Assembly: GCF_900638335.1 (NCBI RefSeq)
Contig: NZ_LR134508.1
Span: 682,001-746,000 of the forward strand
Direction: 5' to 3'
DNA from: Campylobacter lari
Lineage (GTDB): Bacteria; Campylobacterota; Campylobacteria; Campylobacterales; Campylobacteraceae
DNA: 64,000 nucleotides
Position numbers and translations under genes: made by a program. Position 1 is the stretch's first letter. Each line of letters starts with the position of its first letter. The notes under the pieces were generated by a model. It worked only from the letters and a program-made list of their open reading frames with translations. It made no database searches and was not told where the DNA came from. This document shows, piece after piece, positions 9,471 through 17,117 of the stretch.

Positions 9471-10065
9471 ACATTTTGAAATTTTAGTCTCAAAAGGTGA
9501 AAAAAAGTATTTTAAGAAAGGAAATATTTTATTTTTTCAAGGTGAAAAAGCAAATAAAATTTATATTTTATTAAGTGGAAAAGTGCGTATATATAAGGTA
9601 AATGCAAAAGGTTTTGAATTAACACTTCACACTTTAACTCCGGTAAATTTTATAGCTGAAATGCCTGTGTTTGAAGGCATTAATTATCCAGCTAATGCTA
9701 TTTGTGAGCAAGATTGTGAAATTTGTGTTTTTGATTTTGATGAATTTAAAAAATTATGCTTAGAAAATGGGGAATTTAGTTTTTTGCTTTTGACTTCTTT
9801 AATTGGTAAAATTCGAATTTTAGAAAATTTTATTAGACAAAAATCTTTGGATTTAAAGTCAAGATTAATTAACTTTTTGCTAGAAAATGAGGAAAAATTA
9901 CAAAATTTAAAGCAAAAAGAAATCGCTGTGATTTTGAATTTACCCCCAGAATCTTTGTCGCGTTTTTTGAAAGAATTAAAACAAAATGAGCTTATTTGTA
10001 CAAATAAAGGTAAAATAGCAATTTTAAATAAAGAAAAAATGCAAAATTTAATTAAGTCTTTTTAA
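9463..10065 (+). CDS. Crp/Fnr-family transcriptional regulator (NssR-like position)
   Basis: A 200-residue protein with an N-terminal cyclic-nucleotide-binding-like beta-roll (about residues 10-120), a long dimer helix, and a C-terminal winged helix with recognition region AVILNLPPESLSRFLKEL. It lacks an FNR-type N-terminal cysteine cluster, so it is not an obvious iron-sulphur oxygen sensor. In C. jejuni the Crp/Fnr regulator at this spot is NssR, which controls nitrosative-stress globins. Here it overlaps recG by eight bases and no globin gene lies beside it, so orthology is likely from position but not proven. Confidence 0.82.
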   Translation: MDKHFEILVSKGEKKYFKKGNILFFQGEKANKIYILLSGKVRIYKVNAKGFELTLHTLTPVNFIAEMPVFEGINYPANAICEQDCEICVFDFDEFKKLCLENGEFSFLLLTSLIGKIRILENFIRQKSLDLKSRLINFLLENEEKLQNLKQKEIAVILNLPPESLSRFLKELKQNELICTNKGKIAILNKEKMQNLIKSF

Positions 10066-10069
10066 GTCT

Positions 10070-10082
10070 TATTTGTTACAAT
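10070..10082 (+). promoter_or_regulatory. Possible promoter of the amino-acid ABC transporter operon
   Basis: ATTTGTTACAAT ends at 10082, 26 bases before the preferred permease start. It resembles an extended -10 box with one mismatch to TATAAT. Confidence 0.45.
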
Positions 10083-10108
10083 ATTGTATTTAAAGTATGG
10101 AAGGTTTT

Positions 10109-10756
10109 ATGGATTTTGATTTTTTAATCAAGTTTAGCCCTATGTTTATACAAGCTTCTTGGCTTACTTTAAAACTTGCTACTTATGGAGTATTTTTTTC
10201 ATTTTTAGTGGGTTTATTTTGTGTGGGAGTAAGCTATTTTAAATTTTCTTTTTTAAATACAATCTGTAAAATTTACATAGAATTTTCAAGAAATACACCT
10301 TTATTAATTCAGCTTTTCTTTTTATATTATGCTTTGCCTGAGTTTGGGATACACCTTAGCTCTTTTGCTTGTGCTGTGATAGGACTTAGCTTTTTAGGTG
10401 GTTCTTATATGGCTGAGAGCTTAAGAGCGGGTATGGAAGCAGTGAAAAAACAACAATACGAATCAGGACTTTCTTTGGGTTTGAGTAAATGGCAAAATTT
10501 TCGTTATGTCATCATGCCTCAAGCTTTGGGTATAGCTATGCCAAGCATTAGTGCAAATATCATTTTTTTACTCAAAGAAACTTCAGTGGTAAGTATTATT
10601 GCTTTAGCAGATTTAGTATATGTGGCTAAAGATCTTATAGGGCTTTATTATAAAAGTAATGAAGCATTATTTGCTTTGGTGCTTTGTTATTTGATTTTGA
10701 TTTTACCTTTATCTTTAGTGTTAAACCGTATAGAAAAAAGGTTAAATTATGTTTGA
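10109..10756 (+). CDS. Polar amino-acid ABC transporter permease (first of two)
   Basis: Inner-membrane subunit of a HisMQ/GltJK-type importer. It has several transmembrane helices and the EAA-type loop (QYESGLSLGLSKWQNFRYVIMPQALG) that docks the ATPase. An ATG at 10097 is in frame, but GGAAGG lies directly before the ATG at 10109, so I chose the latter (215 residues). It overlaps the second permease by eight bases. The C. jejuni equivalent lies at the same place after nssR. Confidence 0.88.
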   Translation: MDFDFLIKFSPMFIQASWLTLKLATYGVFFSFLVGLFCVGVSYFKFSFLNTICKIYIEFSRNTPLLIQLFFLYYALPEFGIHLSSFACAVIGLSFLGGSYMAESLRAGMEAVKKQQYESGLSLGLSKWQNFRYVIMPQALGIAMPSISANIIFLLKETSVVSIIALADLVYVAKDLIGLYYKSNEALFALVLCYLILILPLSLVLNRIEKRLNYV

Positions 10757-11408
10757 AATTTTAAATCAAGATACCTTTTTTAGACTAGCACAAGGCTTAA
10801 AGGTTACTTTAGAACTTTCATTAATTAGTGTTTTGATTTCACTCATAGGAGGGGTGTTTTTTGGAATTTTAATGCATTCTAAAAACAAATTCCTTTATGC
10901 TTTTTGTCGTTTTATGCTTGAGTTTGTGCGTATTATGCCTTTGATTGTTTGGCTTTTTATAGTGCATTTTGGCTTAGCAAAATGGTTTGGATGGCATTTG
11001 AGTGCTTTGGGTTCTAGTATTATTGTTTTTAGTATTTGGGGTGTGTTTGAGATGATGGATTTGGTTAGATCATCTTTAGCAAGCATACCAAAACACCAAT
11101 ACGAATCAGGACTTTCACTAGGTTTTAATAAATTTGAAGTTTATCTTTTTATCATCATACCTTTATCTTTAAGAAGATTGTTGCCAATGAGTATTAATCT
11201 TTTTACAAGAATTATTAAAAGTACTTCAGTGATTTATCTCATCGGCGGTATAGAGCTTATTAAAGTAGGCCAACAAGTGATTGAGCTAAATTTATTTCAA
11301 AATTCTTACGCGGCTTTTGTGATTTATGGTTTGATTTTATTGATTTATTTTATACTTTGCTATCCTTTGTCAGTATATTCAAAGTTTTTAGAGAAAAAAT
11401 GGAGCTAA
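10749..11408 (+). CDS. Polar amino-acid ABC transporter permease (second of two)
   Basis: A 219-residue membrane protein with the same fold as its upstream neighbour and the coupling-loop motif QYESGLSLGFNKFEVYLFIIIPLSLRRL. The pair would form the heterodimeric channel of the importer. It is followed one base later by the ATPase gene. Confidence 0.88.
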   Translation: MFEILNQDTFFRLAQGLKVTLELSLISVLISLIGGVFFGILMHSKNKFLYAFCRFMLEFVRIMPLIVWLFIVHFGLAKWFGWHLSALGSSIIVFSIWGVFEMMDLVRSSLASIPKHQYESGLSLGFNKFEVYLFIIIPLSLRRLLPMSINLFTRIIKSTSVIYLIGGIELIKVGQQVIELNLFQNSYAAFVIYGLILLIYFILCYPLSVYSKFLEKKWS

Positions 11409-11409
11409 T

Positions 11410-12147
11410 ATGAGCATTTTAAAAATACAAAATTTACAAAAATATTATGATGATCATCATGTTTTAAAAGATATAAATTTAGAAGTAAATCAAAAAGAAG
11501 TAGTGGTTATACTAGGTCCAAGTGGTTGTGGGAAATCTACGCTTTTAAGATGTATTAATGGTTTAGAAGAAATGGCTGATGGGGCTATTTTTATAGATGA
11601 TGAGAAAATTGATAAAAATTATAAAAAATGGACACAAATTCGCCAAAAAATAGGTATGGTGTTTCAATCTTATGAGCTTTTTGATCATTTAAATGTAGAG
11701 CAAAATATACTCTTAGGGCCTTTAAAGGTGCAAAAAAGAAAAAAAGAAGAAGTTTTAGAAGAAGCAAAATACTGGCTTGATAGAGTAGGGCTTTTGCATA
11801 AATTAAAAGCCTATCCTAAAGAATTAAGTGGCGGACAAAAACAGCGTATCGCTATAGTTAGAAGCCTTTGTATGAATCCTGAAATCATGCTTTTTGATGA
11901 AGTTACAGCAGCGCTTGATCCTGAAATCGTGCGCGAGGTTTTAGATGTGATTTTAAATTTAGCAAAAGATGGTATGACTATGCTTATAGTTACGCATGAA
12001 ATGGGTTTTGCTAGAGCAGTTGCTGATAAAATAGTTTTTATGGATGATGGAAAAATAGTAGAAATTTCAAAGCCTGATGAATTTTTTGAAAATCCAAAAA
12101 CTGATCGTGCGAAGAAATTTCTCAATTTGTTTGATTTTCATCGTTAA
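11410..12147 (+). CDS. Amino-acid ABC transporter ATP-binding protein (GlnQ/PEB1C type)
   Basis: Cytoplasmic ATPase of 245 residues that powers the permease pair. Walker A GPSGCGKST (about residues 37-45), Q-loop MVFQSYELFDHL, ABC signature LSGGQKQRIAIVRSL, Walker B IMLFDEVTAALDPE with aspartate then glutamate, and the H-loop histidine in VTHEMGFA are all present, so it should be active. It belongs to the polar amino-acid group. Confidence 0.93.
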   Translation: MSILKIQNLQKYYDDHHVLKDINLEVNQKEVVVILGPSGCGKSTLLRCINGLEEMADGAIFIDDEKIDKNYKKWTQIRQKIGMVFQSYELFDHLNVEQNILLGPLKVQKRKKEEVLEEAKYWLDRVGLLHKLKAYPKELSGGQKQRIAIVRSLCMNPEIMLFDEVTAALDPEIVREVLDVILNLAKDGMTMLIVTHEMGFARAVADKIVFMDDGKIVEISKPDEFFENPKTDRAKKFLNLFDFHR

Positions 12148-12223
12148 TTTTATTTTAGAAAAGATTTGTTTAAAAAATTAATATAAGGTTTAAAAATTTA
12201 AATTTCAATCATAAGGAAAAAAT

Positions 12224-13051
12224 ATGAAAAAAATTTTTCTTTTATCGTTTTTAATGGCATTTTTTTTTAGCGCATGCTCAAATTCAAGTTCCAATGAAAA
12301 CTCCATAGAAAAAATCAAACAACAAGGTGTTATCCGCATAGGTGTTTTTGGCGATAAACCTCCATTTGGTTACTTAGATGCTCAAGGGAAAAATCAAGGC
12401 TATGATGTGTATTTTGCTAAACGTATAGCAAAAGAACTTTTAGGTGATGAATCTAAAGTGCAATTTGTTTTAGTTGAAGCAGCAAACAGAGTGGAATTTT
12501 TAGAATCAAATAAAGTAGATTTAATCTTAGCTAATTTTACTAAAACTCCAGAAAGAGAAGCTGTGGTTGATTTTGCTTTGCCTTATATGAAAGTTGCCCT
12601 TGGGGTAGTGGCTCCTAAAGGATCAGATATTAAAACCACAGATGATTTAAAAAGTAAAACTTTGATTTTAAATAAAGGTACAACAGCTGATGCGTATTTT
12701 ACAAAAAATATGCCAGAAATTAAAAGTATTAAATTTGATCAAAACACAGAAACTTTTGCAGCTTTAATCGGTAAAAGAGGTGATGCACTAAGTCATGATA
12801 ATGCATTGCTTTTTGCTTGGGCTAAAGAAAATCCAAATTTTGAAGTAGTGATTAAAGAACTTGGAAATCATGATGTTATAGCTCCTGCTGTAAAAAAAGG
12901 TGATGAAGCTATGTTGAAATTTATCAATGATTTGATTGTAAAATTACAAAATGAGCAATTTTTCCACAAAGCTTACAATGAAACCTTAAAGCCATTTTTT
13001 AGTGATGACATAAAAGCTGATGATGTGGTAATTGAAGGTGGTAGAATTTAA
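12224..13051 (+). CDS. cjaA: CjaA-like amino-acid (probably cysteine) binding lipoprotein
   Basis: Substrate-binding protein of ABC importer family 3. The signal peptide ends in a lipobox, FSACS, with the lipid-anchored cysteine at about residue 18. The mature part includes RIGVFGDKPPFGYLDAQGKNQGYD, the arginine-containing VEAANRVEFL and NFTKTPEREAVVDFALPYM, and it ends with ADDVVIEGG. This closely matches my memory of C. jejuni CjaA, a surface antigen that binds cysteine. It follows the ATPase gene by 76 bp, which completes a full importer in one cluster. Residues match well, but the ligand is inferred. Confidence 0.88.
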   Translation: MKKIFLLSFLMAFFFSACSNSSSNENSIEKIKQQGVIRIGVFGDKPPFGYLDAQGKNQGYDVYFAKRIAKELLGDESKVQFVLVEAANRVEFLESNKVDLILANFTKTPEREAVVDFALPYMKVALGVVAPKGSDIKTTDDLKSKTLILNKGTTADAYFTKNMPEIKSIKFDQNTETFAALIGKRGDALSHDNALLFAWAKENPNFEVVIKELGNHDVIAPAVKKGDEAMLKFINDLIVKLQNEQFFHKAYNETLKPFFSDDIKADDVVIEGGRI

Positions 13052-13053
13052 TA

Positions 13054-14274
13054 ATGCAAAAAGCTTTTAAAAATATCATCTATGCTTCTTTAGGTGGTAT
13101 TTTAGAATTTTATGATTTTGTTTTATTTATTTTCTTTGCAAGTGTTTTTGCAAAAATTTTCTTTCCTCAAAATGATGATTTTTGGCCTTTAATCTATACT
13201 TATGTAGCCTTTGGAGCAGGGTATTTAGCTAGACCTTTTGGTGCTGTTATTTTAGCACATTTTGCAGATATCAAAGGTCGTAAAAATGTTTTTTATATCA
13301 GCATGCTTTTAATGGTCGTGCCAAGTTTTGTCTTGGCCTTTTTACCTACTTATGAAAGCATAGGGCTTTTAGCTACTTTTATGCTTTTTGTTATACGGAT
13401 AGCTCAAGGACTAGCTATAGGAGCTGAAGTTAGTGGTGCTTGGATTTTTGTAAGTGAATTTGTGAGTAAAAAAAGACTTGGTTTGGCACTTGGTTTTATT
13501 TCAGCAACTTTAACCTTAGGTTTATTGCTTGGAAATTTAGCGACTTTAAGTATATATGCGTATTTTGACAAAGAAGAGGTAGAAAGTTTTGCTTGGAGAA
13601 TTCCCTTTTTTATAGGAGGATTTTTTGGCATATTAGCTTTATTTTTGCGAACAAAGCTTAACGAAACACCAGCTTTTAAAAGTATAAAAGATAAAAAGAA
13701 AATTTTGAATTTTCCACTTTTACAAGCTTTAAAAACACATAAAAAAAGTATGTTAATATGTGCTTTACTTACAGTGGTTTTAACAAGCGGAGTAGCTACT
13801 TTAATGATACTACCACAGTATTTTGAAAGCTTATTAGGAGTTAGTAAAACTACTGCTTTGACATATCAAAATTTGGCCATAGTGATGATCATACTAGGAA
13901 GTTTGGTGCAAGGTTATTTGGCTGATTTTTTGGGACATTTTAAAATTTGTTTGATTTTTACTTTGTTTTTTGGAGTTTTTGGCATAGGTTTTAGCTTTTA
14001 TAATGAGTGGTTTTTGTTATTTTATTTGCTTGCTTGTTTTGCACAAGGCATTATAGCTTTTGCACCTATTTTTATGACCCAAATTTTTACCACAGAGTTA
14101 AGATCAAGTGGTCTTTCTTTTGCTTATAATATTTCTTATGCGATTTTAGGCTTTTTAACGCCTTTTGTTGTTAACTTTATGTATGAGAAATATTTTTATT
14201 TTTATATATTTTTTGTGTTTATCACTAGTTTATTAAGTATATATTTGGTAAAAAAATATGTTAAAAATTTATAA
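13054..14274 (+). CDS. cjaB: CjaB-like MFS transporter (metabolite:H+ symporter type)
   Basis: A 406-residue, twelve-helix MFS protein. The start ASLGGILEFYDFVLFIFFASVFAKIFFP and the GRKNVFYISMLLM loop place it in the metabolite:H+ symporter group (ProP/KgtP/ShiA relatives). It starts two bases after cjaA, as cjaB follows cjaA in C. jejuni. It may carry an organic acid or osmolyte; the sequence does not identify which. Confidence 0.85.
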   Translation: MQKAFKNIIYASLGGILEFYDFVLFIFFASVFAKIFFPQNDDFWPLIYTYVAFGAGYLARPFGAVILAHFADIKGRKNVFYISMLLMVVPSFVLAFLPTYESIGLLATFMLFVIRIAQGLAIGAEVSGAWIFVSEFVSKKRLGLALGFISATLTLGLLLGNLATLSIYAYFDKEEVESFAWRIPFFIGGFFGILALFLRTKLNETPAFKSIKDKKKILNFPLLQALKTHKKSMLICALLTVVLTSGVATLMILPQYFESLLGVSKTTALTYQNLAIVMIILGSLVQGYLADFLGHFKICLIFTLFFGVFGIGFSFYNEWFLLFYLLACFAQGIIAFAPIFMTQIFTTELRSSGLSFAYNISYAILGFLTPFVVNFMYEKYFYFYIFFVFITSLLSIYLVKKYVKNL

Positions 14275-14392
14275 TATTTTTCTTTTAAACTACTATTTTT
14301 AAGATACTTATAAATTTCAAACAATTTTTATCTTAAATATCTTTAAGCTTAAATTTATAAATATAGTATTAACATTTCCAAATTATTATTAA

Positions 14393-14431
14393 TACATTAG
14401 TAATGTAATTAAAAAAACATTTCATTACTAA
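14393..14431. promoter_or_regulatory. Nested inverted repeats upstream of the surface-protein operon
   Basis: TACATTAGTAATGTA at 14393-14407 is a 6-3-6 palindrome. Its right portion TTAGTAATG (14397-14405) is also repeated in inverted form as CATTACTAA at 14423-14431. Such overlapping dyads can be operators. No convincing -10/-35 pair can be assigned in this very AT-rich 208-bp gap, which otherwise shows nothing recognisable. Confidence 0.3.
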
Positions 14432-14482
14432 AAAACAATAATCAATCAAACACATTAATCATTTTTTGAAAGGACTTTTTCA

Positions 14483-17086
14483 ATGTATATAAACACAGCT
14501 AAAAAACGCCTCACGGGGGGGGGATACGATAATTTTCGTTTTAACTCACACTCTTTAAAACGCTATAAAAACTCCAATCTTTTAAAACTTTCTTTACTTA
14601 CCATTTTTTCACTAAGTTCTTTAGAAGCTGCTACCCAGGCAAATTATGATAAAACTTCTAATGCTTATATAATTAAAAAACACCATTATGAGAACAATGA
14701 TGTTTATGATTATAATCTTGATACTTATAAATTCTTAAGTGGTAAAAACTTCTATGGTCAAATGGCTACTAATAAAAACCTTTCAAATATCACTTTAATC
14801 TATGATAATCCTAAAGATAAAGCTCATGTAAAAATGAATGATTTATACTTTAAACAAGACATACTTACTCCAAGTATTAAAGAAGATATTTTTGTAGTAA
14901 ATGGTTTTCATAGTTCTAATTCAGACAATACCACCATTAATCAAACTAGCTATATACCTTTTTTAGTTTCTGCTTATACCTTTAATGCAAAAGCTAATAA
15001 TAATACCTTAGTATTAAAAGCAGGAGAATTATCTTCAGTATATTATCTAAAACCTACTGATAAAGAAGTGATTAATCCTAAAGCTACTGGTTTGGATAAT
15101 AAATATAATTTTTTAATCACTCCAGCCATAGCTAGAAAAGGTGAAGTAAGTAATAATACTTTAAATTTCTTAAAAGATGCCTATGTCAATATGGGTGTTG
15201 AAAACACCTACACCTTACCTTTAAATGGTGCTCCTTATATCTTAGGTGCTTTTGGTGTGGATGCTAATGCTAATAATAATACAGTTATATTAAATAAAGG
15301 CGTAAAGATAGACTTTCATACTACCCCTTATAGACAAAGTGCTTTAGGGAATAATATCTTTGATGAGAGAATGACTCATGTAACAGGAGCCATTACTTAT
15401 AATGCTAATGCTAAAAATAATAAAGTTATCATAGATGGAGCTTCTTTATTAGTCCATGGTCCAAGTGGAGCTTATTCAACATCAGCTGCTACTCACTTAG
15501 GAGGAGCTTTTGTAGATGTTAATAATAATCAAAGCTATGAAGTAAGTAATAATAGTGTATTAATCAATGATTTAAAACTAGATTTAAGAGTAGATACTAA
15601 AAATACCCCATTAGCTTATAATGCTATCTTAGTAGGGGAAATCTATGGGGGTAAAATCATACAAGGTAATGCTTATAAAAACACTATAGATATAAAAGAC
15701 TTACAAACCTTATTAGCATTAAATACTAATGTAGAAGTAAAAGCTCTTTTAGACTTTTATGCAGGTATTACTAATAATGGTATAGCTAATGATAATAGTA
15801 TTAGCATTAATCTAAAAAAACCATTTGAGATTAATTCTAATTTTACAGGTAAAAATGAGTTTAATCTTTATGGTGGGGTAGCTACTAAAGGAGCTAATAG
15901 AAATAGTATTCATATCAATGGGGATTTAACCCAAGGCATTACTGTTGAAAACCATCAAGATAAAATTCAAATCATAGCAGCACAAACTCTAAGTTCTAAA
16001 GCAAATAACAATAGCATTAATATTAAAAACTCAAACATTGCTATGCCTTTATACTTATATGGAGTAAGCAAGGTTAGTTTAAATGATAAAGATTATTATG
16101 CAAGTAGTGCTAATGCTAATAGTATAGTTTTAGATAATGTAAAATCAGGTAGAAATCTCACTGCTATTATAGAAGCAGATAATTTAGAAAAAAACACTAT
16201 AAAATATAATATGGTGCAATCTTTATCTAATGCTTCTAATATAGATAAAGGTTCTAAAATCATTTTAAGAGCTAATGAAAGTGCTTTAGATAATACTTTA
16301 AATATTAAAGATTATTCAAGTGCAGCTAGTTCTAATGTTTATGTTATTAATGCTAATACTGAAAGTGCTAATAATACTTTTATCTTTGATAATCTAGCCC
16401 TAGGAACAGCTTCTGATAAAAGAGAAGGGGAAATAGTAATTAGTGCAGGTATAGCTAAAAATACTCATGATAATTATACTCATATAGCTAATTTAAATAT
16501 AGATGAGTATAAAGATAATTCTACTATCATCATAGCAGCTTCTGGTGTATATAGTGAAAATGATAAAAGCTATAATAATACCTTATATCTAAGTGGTAAT
16601 ACTAATATTTTTAATAATACCAATATAGATGTATTAGCAGGTAGCTTTTTACAAACTAAAGAAAACACTAGCTTTGTATCAAAAGCTCTAGAGCATAAAA
16701 ATAATACTAATAATCATTTAGTATTAAATACAAGTATAAAAGCAAATACTATTAATAACTTTGATCATTATAGCTTTATCTTAAAAGATGATACTAAAAC
16801 TTATTTAAGTGCTAAAGAAGCTATTAATCTTTCTAAAGATAGTTCTATTAATGTATATACAAACAATAATATAAAAAATAAAAGTTTTATTTTAATGCAA
16901 AGTGAAAAAGGCTTTGTAGATGCAAACAATAAACAACTAAATCAAAAAGACTTACAAAGCTTATTAGAAACTATCACTAAAAACAATCAAAGCTTACATA
17001 AAAACATCAAAGCAAAAGTTCAAAAGGCTAAATACACTCTAAGTGTAAGTAAAGACGGAAAAAGCATAGTAGTGAATTTAAATTAA
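14483..17086 (+). CDS. Asn-rich autotransporter-passenger-like surface protein with poly-G start, no beta-barrel
   Basis: An 867-residue protein of unknown function. A basic N-terminal extension (residues 1-31), encoded partly by a G9 tract, precedes a hydrophobic signal-like segment (about 32-49, ending LEAA). The rest is rich in Asn, Thr and Ser, and repeats a short pattern of the type A-x-N-N-x-[TS]-hydrophobic-x-hydrophobic roughly every 40-60 residues (for example ANNNTLVLKAG, ANNNTVILNKG, ANNNSINIKNS), as in beta-helical passengers. I see no cysteine, no haemagglutinin TPS domain, no lipobox and no C-terminal barrel ending in Phe; it ends KSIVVNLN. It lies 31 bp before the TPS exoprotein gene, probably co-transcribed. 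It may be a truncated autotransporter or a second secreted partner. Confidence 0.75.
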   Translation: MYINTAKKRLTGGGYDNFRFNSHSLKRYKNSNLLKLSLLTIFSLSSLEAATQANYDKTSNAYIIKKHHYENNDVYDYNLDTYKFLSGKNFYGQMATNKNLSNITLIYDNPKDKAHVKMNDLYFKQDILTPSIKEDIFVVNGFHSSNSDNTTINQTSYIPFLVSAYTFNAKANNNTLVLKAGELSSVYYLKPTDKEVINPKATGLDNKYNFLITPAIARKGEVSNNTLNFLKDAYVNMGVENTYTLPLNGAPYILGAFGVDANANNNTVILNKGVKIDFHTTPYRQSALGNNIFDERMTHVTGAITYNANAKNNKVIIDGASLLVHGPSGAYSTSAATHLGGAFVDVNNNQSYEVSNNSVLINDLKLDLRVDTKNTPLAYNAILVGEIYGGKIIQGNAYKNTIDIKDLQTLLALNTNVEVKALLDFYAGITNNGIANDNSISINLKKPFEINSNFTGKNEFNLYGGVATKGANRNSIHINGDLTQGITVENHQDKIQIIAAQTLSSKANNNSINIKNSNIAMPLYLYGVSKVSLNDKDYYASSANANSIVLDNVKSGRNLTAIIEADNLEKNTIKYNMVQSLSNASNIDKGSKIILRANESALDNTLNIKDYSSAASSNVYVINANTESANNTFIFDNLALGTASDKREGEIVISAGIAKNTHDNYTHIANLNIDEYKDNSTIIIAASGVYSENDKSYNNTLYLSGNTNIFNNTNIDVLAGSFLQTKENTSFVSKALEHKNNTNNHLVLNTSIKANTINNFDHYSFILKDDTKTYLSAKEAINLSKDSSINVYTNNNIKNKSFILMQSEKGFVDANNKQLNQKDLQSLLETITKNNQSLHKNIKAKVQKAKYTLSVSKDGKSIVVNLN
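14515..14523 (+). repeat. G9 homopolymer, likely phase-variation tract
   Basis: Nine consecutive G residues within codons 11-14 of the surface protein gene, the only such G run I found in the window. At nine Gs the 867-codon frame is open. Gain or loss of one G would end translation before the signal-like segment could function. Campylobacter contingency genes typically use poly-G tracts of about this length. Confidence 0.85.
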
Positions 17087-17117
17087 ACAACAAAGATAAA
17101 ACTAAAAAGGATTAATT

